The position numbers and the translations under genes were made by a program. Positions 19,093 to 28,060 of a stretch of DNA of 64,000 nt are shown piece by piece; the stretch's first letter is position 1; every line of letters starts with the position of its first letter. The notes under the pieces are model-generated. The model made no database searches and had not been told where the DNA came from. It saw only the letters and a program-made list of their open reading frames with translations. Source of the stretch: Herbaspirillum frisingense GSF30 (GTDB taxonomy: Bacteria; Pseudomonadota; Gammaproteobacteria; Burkholderiales; Burkholderiaceae_D); the NCBI RefSeq assembly GCF_000300975.2, contig NZ_AEEC02000016.1, forward strand, positions 1-64,000, read 5' to 3'.

Positions 19093-19264
19093 AACGTACT
19101 CCTGTTGAATGCGGTGAAAATCTGATCCTGTTGCAAAGAGACGACCCGCCGGGCGCGCCTTCTTCTGCGGTGCAGAATGTAGCCGGTTGCGTGCGCCTCG
19201 GCAAGCGCCGTCGGCTTGGCCTTACAATGCGGCATTGTATCGCCCCTGGATCACCTGCGCCCTC

Positions 19265-20671
19265 ATGCCCACCGACAAGTTCCCGCCCTTCCCTACCGCC
19301 CGCCCCCGTGCCGAAGCCCTGCCCGCAGGCAGCGCCAGCGAGGGCGGACCGCCCATGCTGACGGTCTCCGCGCTGAACCAGGCGGTGGCCCGCATGCTGG
19401 AGCGCAATTTCCCGCTGATCTGGGTCAAGGGCGAAATCTCCAACTTCACCCGCGCCGCCTCCGGCCACTGGTACTTCAATCTCAAGGATGACGGCGCCCA
19501 GGTCCGCGCGGTCATGTTCAAGGGACGCGCCCAGTACGCCGGCTTCATGCCGCGCGAGGGCGACAAGGTCGAGGTACGCACCCTGGTCACCCTCTACGCG
19601 CCACGGGGTGACTACCAATTGAACGTGGAAGCCATCCGCCGCTCCGGTGTAGGCGACCTCTACGCTGCCTTCGTGCAGCTGAAGGAAAGACTGGAACGCG
19701 AAGGCCTGTTCGCCCGCGAGCGCAAACGCCCCCTGCCGGGCTTTGCGCGCCGCATCGGCATCGTCACCAGCCCCCAGGCCGCCGCCCTGCGCGATGTGCT
19801 GGCCACCCTGCGCCGCCGGGCGCCGCACGTGGAGGTGGTGCTCTATCCGACCCCGGTGCAGGGCGAAGGCGCGGCCCAGCGCATCGCCACCGCCATCCAG
19901 ACCGCCTCGGCCCGCGCCGAGTGCGACGTCCTGCTGGTCTGCCGGGGCGGTGGCAGCATCGAAGACCTGTGGTCCTTCAATGAAGAGGTGGTGGCCCGCG
20001 CCATCGTCGCCGCGCCCATGCCGGTCATTTCCGGCGTCGGCCATGAGACCGATTTCACCATTGCCGACTTCGCCGCCGACCTGCGCGCCCCTACGCCGAC
20101 CGCCGCCGCCGAGCTGGCCGCCACGGCCCGCGAAGACTGGCTGGCCGAACTGCGCGGCCATGCGGGCGAGCTCACCCGCGCCCTGCGCCGTACCCTCGCC
20201 GATCGCGCCCAGAACATGGACTGGCTGGCACGCCGCCTGGTCAATCCGGGTGCCACCATCGCCCATGAGCGGGTCAAGCTGGCCGCCCTGCAAACCCGCC
20301 TCTCGCATGCCAACCGCGTGCCATTGACGCGCATGCGCCATCGCCTGCAGCAGGCCGCCACCCACCTGGCGCACCAGATGCCCGATACCACCCACGCCCG
20401 GCGTGATCTGGCCGAGCTGGCGCGCCGCCTGCAGGATGCCCAGGCGAGCCGCCAGGCCCAGCAGCGCCAGGCGCTGGCCAGCCTGAATGCGCAGCTGGAA
20501 CTGCTGAACCCGCAACGCACGCTGGAACGCGGCTATGCCATCGTCAGCGACCGTCAGGGGCGGGTGCTGCACGCACCGGCCGAGCTGGCCGCCCGCAGCG
20601 AGATCACCATCCGCCTGGCCCAGGGCAGCGCCGAGGTCGGCATTGCCAGCGTGCAGCCACGGCTGGATTGA
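19265..20671 (+). CDS. xseA: Exodeoxyribonuclease VII large subunit
   Basis: Catalytic subunit of ExoVII, degrading single-stranded DNA. 468 residues from the chosen ATG. The N-terminal OB-fold runs from [30 protein letters not shown] to [16 protein letters not shown]-like residues. The catalytic domain has [36 protein letters not shown] and [29 protein letters not shown]-terminal coiled coil ends in [13 protein letters not shown]. The 30 residues before MLTVSALN are low in conservation, so a later start is possible. Divergent from exbB. Confidence 0.96.
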   Translation: MPTDKFPPFPTARPRAEALPAGSASEGGPPMLTVSALNQAVARMLERNFPLIWVKGEISNFTRAASGHWYFNLKDDGAQVRAVMFKGRAQYAGFMPREGDKVEVRTLVTLYAPRGDYQLNVEAIRRSGVGDLYAAFVQLKERLEREGLFARERKRPLPGFARRIGIVTSPQAAALRDVLATLRRRAPHVEVVLYPTPVQGEGAAQRIATAIQTASARAECDVLLVCRGGGSIEDLWSFNEEVVARAIVAAPMPVISGVGHETDFTIADFAADLRAPTPTAAAELAATAREDWLAELRGHAGELTRALRRTLADRAQNMDWLARRLVNPGATIAHERVKLAALQTRLSHANRVPLTRMRHRLQQAATHLAHQMPDTTHARRDLAELARRLQDAQASRQAQQRQALASLNAQLELLNPQRTLERGYAIVSDRQGRVLHAPAELAARSEITIRLAQGSAEVGIASVQPRLD

Positions 20672-21007
20672 AGGGTGAACGCGCTACGCTTGACAGCTGT
20701 GGCAGACTTTTTTCTCATCAGCTTATAACGCCGGCCGGGGACGGTTCCCGGCCCGTTCGGCTTGGCACGTCCGCCACGCAGGTGAAGGATGAGCTGGAAC
20801 GTCTTTCCACCACTGGCATCTACGGTTTTCCTTGCCTCGCGGACAGGCGCCACGCCAGCAAGAACCATTCGCATTACCCGACCGGGATGTGAAAGAAGCC
20901 GACCGGCAGGGCATTTGATCGAGTGCAAAGAATTGTCTTCCGCTTTAGAATCTCAGGTTCGGAAAAGACCCCTTCGTAGCAAACCAACAAGACTGAAAGG
21001 ATTCATC
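20672..21007 (+). other. xseA-sodB intergenic region
   Basis: No supported gene. It contains a 7-bp hairpin GGCCGGG/CCCGGCC (20733-20753) with no T run, perhaps ending xseA, and a TAGAAT (20946-20951) that could be the -10 of sodB, though no good -35 is seen. A plus-strand 74-codon frame (20668-20892) looks spurious. Confidence 0.4.
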
Positions 21008-21586
21008 ATGGCACATACCCTTCCGGCACTGCCTTACGATCTGGACGCGCTGGCGCCCACGATTTCCAAGGAAACCCTGGAATATCACTATGGCAAGCAC
21101 CATCAGACCTATGTGACCAACCTGAACAACCTGATCCCGGGTACCGAATTCGAAAACCTGTCCCTGGAAGAAATCATCAAGAAGTCTTCCGGTGGCATCT
21201 TCAACAACGCCGCCCAGGTGTGGAACCACACCTTCTACTGGAACGGCCTGACCCCGAAGGGCCAAGGCGCTCCGAGCGGCGCGCTGGCTGACGCCATCAA
21301 CGCCAAGTGGGGCGGCTTCGACGCCTTCAAGGCCGAGTTCACCAAGCAGGGCCTGGCCAACTTCGGTTCCGGCTGGACCTGGCTGGTCAAGAAGGCTGAC
21401 GGCGCCCTGGACATCGTCAACACCACCGGCGCCGGCACCCCGCTGACCACCGACAGCAAGCCGCTGCTGACGGTCGACGTGTGGGAACACGCCTACTACA
21501 TCGACTACCGCAACGCACGCGCCAAGTATGTCGAGAACTACTGGGGCATCATCAACTGGGACTTCGTGGCCAAGAACTTCGCCTGA
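21008..21586 (+). CDS. sodB: Superoxide dismutase, Fe type
   Basis: Dismutates superoxide to peroxide and oxygen in the cytoplasm. 192 residues. The metal ligands can be placed as His in [10 protein letters not shown], His in [13 protein letters not shown], and Asp and His in [16 protein letters not shown]. The [15 protein letters not shown] string with Gln in place of Gly matches E. coli SodB, pointing to iron. Start supported by GAAAGGA about 6 nt upstream. Single gene closed by a strong terminator. Confidence 0.97.
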   Translation: MAHTLPALPYDLDALAPTISKETLEYHYGKHHQTYVTNLNNLIPGTEFENLSLEEIIKKSSGGIFNNAAQVWNHTFYWNGLTPKGQGAPSGALADAINAKWGGFDAFKAEFTKQGLANFGSGWTWLVKKADGALDIVNTTGAGTPLTTDSKPLLTVDVWEHAYYIDYRNARAKYVENYWGIINWDFVAKNFA

Positions 21587-21611
21587 TCCCGGCTGCTGCC
21601 TTCCCGGCAAG

Positions 21612-21641
21612 AAAAAACCACGCGCAAGCGTGGTTTTTTTT
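21612..21641. terminator. Terminator after sodB, possibly bidirectional
   Basis: AAAACCACGC, loop GCAA, GCGTGGTTTT, with A and T runs on the two sides. It sits between convergent sodB and the flavin oxidoreductase gene and could stop both. Confidence 0.9.
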
Positions 21642-21663
21642 CGTCCCTGCCCGGCATACAGTG

Positions 21664-22959
21664 TCAGGAAAAGCGATCCAGCACGCTGTACCAGGCCACG
21701 CCGGCGGCGATGTAGAAGCGCTGCAGGCCGTGCAGCGGAATCGGCTGGATGGTACTGACCGGGAACGGAAACACCGCCCCCGCCTGCCCCGTGATGCGCT
21801 GCGCCAGGCAACGTCCCATGGTACTGGCCATGGCAATGCCGCGCCCGTTGTAGCCCACCGCGATGGACAGCCCGGCCGCCGGCTCATGCACGTGCGGCAG
21901 GAAATCACGCGTGATGGCGACCCGGCCCGACCAGCGGTATTCATAGCCGATCCCCGCCAACTGCGGGAACAGCAGTTCCACCGACCGTTCCAGGTGCGCG
22001 AAATCACCCGCCCCGCGCGGCTCGCCGAAGGGCCCCCGACCGCCCATGAGCAGGCGCCCCTGGGCATCGCGCCGGTAATACAGCAGCAGCCGCCGCGAAT
22101 CGGAGGTGACCTCGCCACCGGGCAGGATGCTGGCCCCCTGCTCCGGCGACAGGGGTTGCGTCGCCACGATGAAGCTGTTGGCAGCGATCACCGACTGCCG
22201 CAGATGCGGCCACAGCCCGTCGGTATAGCCATTGGTGGCGATGACCACGCGCTCGGCATCCACATGCGGCCCCTGGGCGGTATGCAGGCGCCAGCCCGGC
22301 GGGCGTCGCTCCAGTCGTACCACCTGCGTGCCACCGTGGATCACCACGCCCAGCCGCTGCGCCGCACGCGCCAGTCCCTGGCAATACTTCAGCGGATGCA
22401 GGCTGCCGGCACGCTCATCCTTCCAGCCGCCGACGTAGGCATCGGTGCCGATATGGCGCGCCACCTCGGCCGCATCCATCAGCCGCGCCGGCGCGCCTTC
22501 GGCCATCCACTGCCGGGCGCGGGCTTCCAGCGCATGCATCACCTTGGACGAATGGGTGGGCTGGATCCAGCCGCGTCGCAGCGCATCGCAGGCGATGCCG
22601 TGGCGTTCGATCAGGTCGAAGACGGTATCGGCGGCCGAACCGATGGCCGCGATCAGCGGATCGGCCACGGCGCTGCCGAACATCACCCGCAACTGGTCCG
22701 GGTCGTACTTGAGCCCCGGAATCACCTGCCCGCCATTGCGCCCGGAAGCGCCCCAGCCGGGGGCCTGGGTATCCAGCACGCACACCGATACCCCGGCCTC
22801 GGCCAGGTGCAGTGCGGTCGAGAGCCCGGTATAACCGGCACCGACGATGACCACGTCATAGCGCGCGCTGGTGGCCAGCGGCGGCACCTCCGGGGCGGGG
22901 TCGGCGGCAGCCGTGGCAGCCCACAGGGAGGGCGGAAAATCCTGCAGCAAGCTGGTCAT
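21664..22959 (-). CDS. FAD-dependent amino acid/amine oxidoreductase (DAO/PuuB type)
   Basis: A 431-residue flavoprotein of the DAO family. The FAD-binding loop is VVIVGAGYTGLSTALHLAE (about 34-52), and GWGASGRNGGQVIPG is the typical motif of gamma-glutamylputrescine oxidase and related enzymes. A C-terminal GYNGRGIAMASTMGRCLA completes the fold. It oxidises an amino group to an imine with H2O2 or reduced acceptor; the substrate is not known. It is the last gene of the ABC importer operon, so it probably acts on the imported compound. Start at 22959 avoids overlap with the ABC ATPase gene; 22977 is possible. Confidence 0.87.
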   Translation of the reverse strand: MTSLLQDFPPSLWAATAAADPAPEVPPLATSARYDVVIVGAGYTGLSTALHLAEAGVSVCVLDTQAPGWGASGRNGGQVIPGLKYDPDQLRVMFGSAVADPLIAAIGSAADTVFDLIERHGIACDALRRGWIQPTHSSKVMHALEARARQWMAEGAPARLMDAAEVARHIGTDAYVGGWKDERAGSLHPLKYCQGLARAAQRLGVVIHGGTQVVRLERRPPGWRLHTAQGPHVDAERVVIATNGYTDGLWPHLRQSVIAANSFIVATQPLSPEQGASILPGGEVTSDSRRLLLYYRRDAQGRLLMGGRGPFGEPRGAGDFAHLERSVELLFPQLAGIGYEYRWSGRVAITRDFLPHVHEPAAGLSIAVGYNGRGIAMASTMGRCLAQRITGQAGAVFPFPVSTIQPIPLHGLQRFYIAAGVAWYSVLDRFS

Positions 22960-22966
22960 GCGCGCC

Positions 22967-23695
22967 TCACTTGCCAATCACGCGCCGCAGGAAATCCTGG
23001 GTACGTGCATGTTGTGGTTCGCTCAGCACCTGTGCCGCCGGGCCGGATTCGACGATGCTGCCGCTGTGCAGGAAGCAGACGCGGTCGGCCACCTCGCGGG
23101 CAAAGCCCATCTCGTGCGTCACCACGATCATGGTCATGCCGTCCGCGGCCAGGGTGCGCATCACCGCCAGCACCTCGCCCACCAGTTCCGGGTCCAGGGC
23201 CGAGGTCGGCTCATCGAAGAGGATGGCTTCCGGCTGCATCGCCAGCGAGCGGGCAATGGCCACACGCTGCTGCTGGCCGCCCGACAATTGCGCCGGATAG
23301 GCATCGCAGCGCTGCGCCAGGCCGACCTTGTCCAGCAGGGCGATGGCCTGCGCCCGCGCCTGTTCACGCGGCACCCGGTTGACGAAGATCGGCCCCTCGG
23401 TGACGTTCTCCAGCACCGTGCGATGCGGGAACAGGTTGAAGCGCTGGAACACCATACCCACCCGCGTGCGCAGGCGGTGGATGTCGGCGCCGTTGCGATC
23501 CACGCGCTGGCCGTCGATCAGGATGTCGCCGCGCTCATAGGATTCCAGTCCATTGATGCAACGCAGGACCGTGGACTTGCCCGAGCCCGAGGGCCCGATC
23601 AGGCAGACCACCTCACCCTCGGCCACCGACAGCGAGACATCCTTGAGCACCTCGTGCTGGCCGAAGCACTTCGAAATACGTTTGACCTCGATCAT
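22967..23695 (-). CDS. Polar amino acid ABC transporter ATP-binding protein
   Basis: A 242-residue GlnQ/HisP-type ATPase. Walker A is GPSGSGKST (33-41), the Q-loop lies in VGMVFQRFNLFPHRTVLENVTEGP, the signature is LSGGQQQRVAIARSLA, Walker B is ILFDEPTSALDPE, and the H-loop is VVTHEMGFAREVADRV. It powers import through the permease encoded directly upstream, whose stop overlaps this start by 4 nt. It lies between permease and oxidoreductase genes in one leftward operon. Confidence 0.95.
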   Translation of the reverse strand: MIEVKRISKCFGQHEVLKDVSLSVAEGEVVCLIGPSGSGKSTVLRCINGLESYERGDILIDGQRVDRNGADIHRLRTRVGMVFQRFNLFPHRTVLENVTEGPIFVNRVPREQARAQAIALLDKVGLAQRCDAYPAQLSGGQQQRVAIARSLAMQPEAILFDEPTSALDPELVGEVLAVMRTLAADGMTMIVVTHEMGFAREVADRVCFLHSGSIVESGPAAQVLSEPQHARTQDFLRRVIGK

Positions 23696-24348
23696 CGTGC
23701 CCTCCCCTTGCTGCCACGGATTTCCAGGCGACGGATCAGGAACACCAGCGGCAGCGACAACAGCAGGTACAGCACTGCCACCATGGTATAGACCGTCATG
23801 TTCTGGAAGGTGCTGGAGGCGATCATCTGGCCGGCGCGGGTCATCTCCAGCACGGTGATGGTCGAGACCAGCGACGAATCCTTCAACATCATCACCAGCG
23901 TATTGCCATAGGGCGGCAGCGCGATACGAAAGGCCTGCGGCAGGATCACGCGGCGCATGATCAGCGGCCCGCGCATGCCGATCGATTGCGCCGCCTCGAT
24001 CTGGCCCACGTCCACTGCCTCGATGCCGGCGCGGAAGTTCTCCGCCTGGTAGGCCGAGTAGGCGATCCCCAGCCCGATCACCCCGGCCTGGAAGGCGGAG
24101 AGCTGGATGCCGATCTCGGGTAGCACGAAATAGATGTAGAACAGCTGCACGATGATGGGCAGCCCGCGGATGATGTTGACGATGGTGGCGCCCAGCAGCG
24201 AGACCGGTTTCAGGCGCGATACCTTCATCAGCGCCAGTACCAGCCCCAGCAGCGAACTGAGCAGGAAGGAATAGATCGTGACTTCGATGGTGACCAGCGC
24301 TCCCTTGAGGAGGATGGGCAGGAAGTCCAGCACGGTTTGGGAAAGCAT
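23692..24348 (-). CDS. Polar amino acid ABC transporter permease
   Basis: A 218-residue inner membrane permease of the His/Glu/Gln/Arg type (HisM/GlnP). It has five hydrophobic spans and the EAA loop YQAENFRAGIEAVDVGQIEAAQSIGMRGPLIMRRVILPQAFRIALPPYGN that contacts the ATPase. Start at the internal MLSQTVLDF because the 20 residues of the longer frame are unlike the family. A single permease gene is present, so it presumably forms a homodimer. Confidence 0.94.
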   Translation of the reverse strand: MLSQTVLDFLPILLKGALVTIEVTIYSFLLSSLLGLVLALMKVSRLKPVSLLGATIVNIIRGLPIIVQLFYIYFVLPEIGIQLSAFQAGVIGLGIAYSAYQAENFRAGIEAVDVGQIEAAQSIGMRGPLIMRRVILPQAFRIALPPYGNTLVMMLKDSSLVSTITVLEMTRAGQMIASSTFQNMTVYTMVAVLYLLLSLPLVFLIRRLEIRGSKGRAR

Positions 24349-24494
24349 GGGCGTGGAAGGTAGGTGGAAATGAGCGTGGAAAGCTGCGCAGGAGAATCGC
24401 CCCGCCACCCAGCGGTGACGGGAACTTGCGCGGCCGCCGGTGGAGCGGCGACCTCCGGTTACAGCGACGTCGCGCCGGCGTCAGCCCGGTTCAC

Positions 24495-25286
24495 TCAGTT
24501 CAGCTTCCACTGATCGACGATGCGCGCGAGCGTGCCATCGGCCTTGAGTTCGGCAATCGCCTTGTTCAGGCGCTCCATGAGCTTGGGGTCTCCCTTGCGG
24601 ATCACCAGGCAGACATCCCCCATCAGGGTGGACTGGTATTCCTTGACCAGGCGCACCTGCGGATTGGCGCCCTGCGAGAGCTGGTAGGCCACGATCGGGC
24701 GATCACCGAAACCGGCCTTGATGCGGCCCAGGCCGACGTCGCGCATCATGTCGGCTACTGAATCGTAGGTCTTCACTTCCTTGAAGCCGCCCTTCTTGTT
24801 CAGGGCATCGACGAACACCGTCCCCACCTGGGCGCCGACGATCTCACCCTTGAGGTCGTCCAGCGTCTTGTAGACCTTCTGGTCCTGGGCGTTGACGAAC
24901 AGACCCTCGCCATAGGAATAGACCGGATCACTGAAGTCCACGATCTGGGCGCGGGCCTCGGTCTTCAACATGGCCGCGGCGATGATGTCGATCTTGTTGC
25001 CGGTCAGCGAGGGGATCAGCGCGGAGAACGGCGTCTGCTGGATGTTCACCGAAAAACCGGCCTTGTTGCCCACCGCCGTGACGGTATCGACCATCATGCC
25101 CTGCAGCTTGTTGGTCTTGATATCGAGGAAGGTGAAAGGCACCCCGGTGGAGGTGGCGCCCACGTTGTAGCTGGACTGGGCCATGGCGGGCGCGGCGGCC
25201 AGCACCGACATCAGGGCCGCAGCCCCCAGCAGTGGCGACAGCAGACGATGCAACAGGCGACTGGACGGCAGATTGAACGACTTCAT
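24495..25286 (-). CDS. Amino acid ABC transporter substrate-binding protein
   Basis: A 263-residue periplasmic binding protein (SBP_bac_3). A signal peptide with a hydrophobic core (LSPLLGAAALMSVLAAAPAMAQ) ends near residue 37. The mature protein shows YNVGATSTGVPFTF, DIIAAAMLKTEARAQIVDFSDPVYSYGEGLFV and the lobe-two GEIVGAQVGTVF. It captures a polar amino acid or a derivative. Start supported by GGGGGAG 6 nt upstream. First gene of the importer-oxidase operon; a 146-nt gap to the permease gene probably gives the binding protein higher expression. Divergent from the IclR gene, its likely regulator. Confidence 0.94.
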   Translation of the reverse strand: MKSFNLPSSRLLHRLLSPLLGAAALMSVLAAAPAMAQSSYNVGATSTGVPFTFLDIKTNKLQGMMVDTVTAVGNKAGFSVNIQQTPFSALIPSLTGNKIDIIAAAMLKTEARAQIVDFSDPVYSYGEGLFVNAQDQKVYKTLDDLKGEIVGAQVGTVFVDALNKKGGFKEVKTYDSVADMMRDVGLGRIKAGFGDRPIVAYQLSQGANPQVRLVKEYQSTLMGDVCLVIRKGDPKLMERLNKAIAELKADGTLARIVDQWKLN

Positions 25287-25587
25287 ACGACTCCCCCTTT
25301 GGCACAAGATCACGACGGATCGGAACGAACGGCTGGAAGTCCGCACGCCAGCAGGTGCCGACGGCGGTGTGGACTGCGACGCCCCCGGGCGGGGACGCGG
25401 TTTCCGGTCTTCCTCCCCGGCCCGGCCTGCATCGGACTACCCGGTATGGCGCGATGCGACTTAAACCACTGAAGCGGCTGGAAGGGCTGAGGCTGGAAGA
25501 ACGGCAGACGACAAACAAAGATGCATGAATATCAATATACGGCCTTGGATTAAGTATATTTGGTTTACCTGAATCGTCAATAGATAT

Positions 25588-25612
25588 TTATGTATCGATA
25601 TTCGATACATAA
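25588..25612. promoter_or_regulatory. Perfect inverted repeat, probable IclR operator
   Basis: TTATGTATCGA, 3-nt spacer TAT, TCGATACATAA: 11-bp perfect arms. It is centred 62 nt upstream of the IclR start and in the shared AT-rich region with the divergent ABC operon. The rest of the 25287-25661 gap holds no gene. Confidence 0.7.
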
Positions 25613-25661
25613 GAAGCGAATTCCCGTAGAATTCCCCCATTCCTATCTGCGAGGAGTAGGC

Positions 25662-26453
25662 ATGAGCGAGACCGAAGCAAGCCCCACCGACCTGCTGTTC
25701 AATCAATCACTGGAAAAAGGCCTGGCCGTGCTGCGCGCTTTCAATGCGCAGCGCCGCACCATGACCCTGGGCGACGTGGCCAGCGCCACGTCCATCTCCA
25801 AGAGTTCGGCGCAACGCATGGTGCATACGCTGGAAACACTGGGCTACATCTGCAAGCACCCCAGGACGCGCCGCTACCAGCTCACGCCCAAGGTGTTAGA
25901 GGTGGGCTACAACTACCTGGCGGCCGACATCCTGGTGGACGTGGCCAATCCCTTCCTGTCGGAACTGGCCAACATGACCGGCGAGACCGTCAATCTCACC
26001 GAGCCCTACGAGCGCGAGATGGTCTACGTGGCCCGCTTCGTGGCCAGCAAGTTCATCCCCATCCACATGCCCATCGGAAGCCGCATCCCCATGTATTGCA
26101 CCGCCTCCGGGCGGGCCTACCTGAGCGGGCTGGACGAGGGCGAGGCACAGGCCATCCTGCTCTCCAGCGAGCGCACGGTCCACACGCCGCATACGCGCAC
26201 CGGGGTGGAAGAGATCATGGACATGGTCAGGATGGCCCGCGAACGCGGCTTTGCCAGCAACCGGGAAGAACTGTTCCTGGGCGACATGACGGTGGCCGCG
26301 CCCATCTTCAACAGCGAGCGCAGGCCGGTGGCTTCCGTGCACGTGGTGGCGCCGACCAGCCGCTGGACCGCCGAGGATGCCGAACGCAAGCTGGGGCCGC
26401 TGGTATTGGAGTGCGCACGCTCGATCTCCAATTCGGTGCGCACGCTGGTGTAA
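25662..26453 (+). CDS. IclR-family transcriptional regulator
   Basis: 263 residues. N-terminal winged helix-turn-helix (about 15-75) with the recognition region TLGDVASATSISKSSAQRMVHTLETLGYI. The C-terminal effector domain contains IPIHMPIGSRIPMYCTASGRAYLSGLDEGEA and a late ASVHVVAPTSRW. Start supported by GAGGAG 6 nt upstream; the longer frame from 25590 runs through the operator and is rejected. Divergent from the ABC-oxidase operon and preceded by the palindrome at 25588-25612, so it probably controls both itself and that operon in response to the imported compound or its product. Confidence 0.94.
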   Translation: MSETEASPTDLLFNQSLEKGLAVLRAFNAQRRTMTLGDVASATSISKSSAQRMVHTLETLGYICKHPRTRRYQLTPKVLEVGYNYLAADILVDVANPFLSELANMTGETVNLTEPYEREMVYVARFVASKFIPIHMPIGSRIPMYCTASGRAYLSGLDEGEAQAILLSSERTVHTPHTRTGVEEIMDMVRMARERGFASNREELFLGDMTVAAPIFNSERRPVASVHVVAPTSRWTAEDAERKLGPLVLECARSISNSVRTLV

Positions 26454-26545
26454 GGTCGCAGCAGGAAAGTACAAGATCGGCCGCCGCGTGTGTGTCACAA
26501 TCGCCGCTCCCCCTTAAGCCACACAGACTACCGATCGGAGAAACC

Positions 26546-26932
26546 ATGGCCCACGTCACCCTGCACAACGCCGCCGGCTACGCCCAGGACATCAAGGCGC
26601 GCATCCACCAGCTCAAGTCGGATGAACCGGAAAGCAATGGCGGCAAGGACACCGGTCCCGCGCCCTATGAACTGCTGCTGGCCGCACTGGCATCCTGCAC
26701 TTCGCTGACCTTGCGCATGTATGCCGACCGCAAGGGCTGGGACCTGGGCAGCATCGCAGTGGACGCCCACTTCGGCCGCGACGACAGCGGCCTGGAAACC
26801 ATCACCCGCAAGATCAGCTTCGGCAATGCCCTGAGCCAGGAACAACTGACCCGCCTGGCCGAAATCTGCGAAAAGACCCCAGTCACCAAGACCATCCGCC
26901 AGGGCACGGCGATTCAGACGTCGATCGCGTAA
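26546..26932 (+). CDS. OsmC family protein
   Basis: A 128-residue OsmC-fold protein. The two redox cysteines are visible at C51 (LASCTSLTLRMYAD) and C108 (AEICEKTPVTKTI). Family members are thiol peroxidases acting on organic hydroperoxides, but this subgroup with the AYELLLAALASC pattern is less characterised. Start preceded by GGAG. Convergent with the DedA-rhodanese gene, with which it overlaps by 19 nt at the 3' ends. Confidence 0.93.
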   Translation: MAHVTLHNAAGYAQDIKARIHQLKSDEPESNGGKDTGPAPYELLLAALASCTSLTLRMYADRKGWDLGSIAVDAHFGRDDSGLETITRKISFGNALSQEQLTRLAEICEKTPVTKTIRQGTAIQTSIA

Positions 26933-27837
26933 CCGGCTGCGCGCCAGGCATCGATGCCGCCAGTCAGCGGCCGCACCCGGGTGTAGCCGCGTCGCATCAG
27001 CTGGCGCGCCACCACGGCCGCCGAGGCCTCGTTGGGACAGGCGCAATAGACCACCACTTCCCCTTCCACCGGACCATCGAAGACGAAGGTCTGGATTTCC
27101 TGGTTGGAGATGGTCACCGCTCCCGGAATACGGCCATCCTGCTGCGACAGCGGCGAGCGCACATCGATGATGGTGGGCGCATTGCCCTGTTCGAGCATGG
27201 TATTGAGTTCATCCACGGTGATGCGCGCCATCTCCAGCGACTTGCGGAAGCGCCGGCGCTGCCACCACTTGTTGGCCACGAACGCCGCCAGCGCCACGGC
27301 GATCAACAGCATCCCGTAATGCCCCAGCTGGGCCAGCACGTTCAGCAGGTCATCCACGGCCGAACTGAACAGCGAGCCCAGGAAAATCCCCAGCCCCGCC
27401 CATAAAGCGCTGCCCGCTGCGTCCCACAGGATGAAGCTGACGCGGCGCGTTCCCATGGTGCCGGAGAGCGCGCTGGCAATCGAGGCAAAGCCGGGGATGA
27501 ACTTGGCCAGCAGCAAGGACCGCGCGCCCCAGCGCAGGTAGATCGATTCGGTCTGGCGCACACAGGAATCCGGCGAGAGCGAAATGCGGCACAGGCGCGA
27601 CATGATCTTGCGCCCGTAACGGCGGCCGGCGAGATACCAGACGTAATCGGCCATCAGCGCCGCACAGACCGCCAGGACGAGCAACAGCAGCGGCGAGTAG
27701 CGCCCGGTGGCCGACAAGGCACCGGTGATGATCAGTGTCGGATAGGCCGGCACCGGCGCGCCCAGCTGCTCCACCAGCACGTTGACGAAAACGAGGATCA
27801 GACCGTATTGCTCGATGAGGTGGTAGAGGGTTTCCAT
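26914..27837 (-). CDS. DedA family membrane protein fused to a rhodanese domain
   Basis: 307 residues in two parts. Residues 1-190 are a DedA/VTT (SNARE-associated) membrane domain with hydrophobic spans and the family motifs LGAPVPAYPTLIITGAL and AKFIPGFASIASALSGTMG. Residues about 205-307 are a rhodanese domain: IIDVRSPLSQQDGRIPGA, then the active-site loop with Cys267 in YCACPNEASA. DedA proteins are tied to membrane lipid recycling and proton-motive force homeostasis; the rhodanese domain moves sulfane sulfur or acts in thiol chemistry. The fusion is known from other betaproteobacteria; its role is unknown. Confidence 0.93.
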   Translation of the reverse strand: METLYHLIEQYGLILVFVNVLVEQLGAPVPAYPTLIITGALSATGRYSPLLLLVLAVCAALMADYVWYLAGRRYGRKIMSRLCRISLSPDSCVRQTESIYLRWGARSLLLAKFIPGFASIASALSGTMGTRRVSFILWDAAGSALWAGLGIFLGSLFSSAVDDLLNVLAQLGHYGMLLIAVALAAFVANKWWQRRRFRKSLEMARITVDELNTMLEQGNAPTIIDVRSPLSQQDGRIPGAVTISNQEIQTFVFDGPVEGEVVVYCACPNEASAAVVARQLMRRGYTRVRPLTGGIDAWRAAGYAIDV

Positions 27838-27973
27838 GGCCAGGCCGCCTTGATGTCTTGCCGCGTGAGAAGCGGCGACTGTCCCGCCGTAACGGCGGAT
27901 TGCAGGCTGCCATTATAGGCATGCCGGCCCCGCCCCTGCTTGGCCTGAAACGGGTAAAAACGGGACGGACCAC

Positions 27974-28018
27974 AAAAAGCGCCCTGCTCACCCGCTGCAA
28001 CGCGGGCGCGCAGGGCGC
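27974..28018 (-). terminator. Terminator after the MFS gene
   Basis: Minus strand: GCGCCCTGC outer arm, an inner CCCGC/GCGGG stem, GCAGGGCGC outer arm, then five T. It ends the gudD-MFS transcript, about 43 nt past the MFS stop. Confidence 0.82.
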
Positions 28019-28060
28019 GAACGAGGAAGACCTCGGAGAAATCGATACTGCCGGACTGCC

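Noticed and set aside
18467-20572. 701-codon minus-strand frame across exbB and xseA
   Set aside because: Antisense to xseA and out of frame with exbB; no supported start or motif.
20668-20892. 74-codon frame between xseA and sodB
   Set aside because: Crosses a hairpin and shows no family character; looks like chance.
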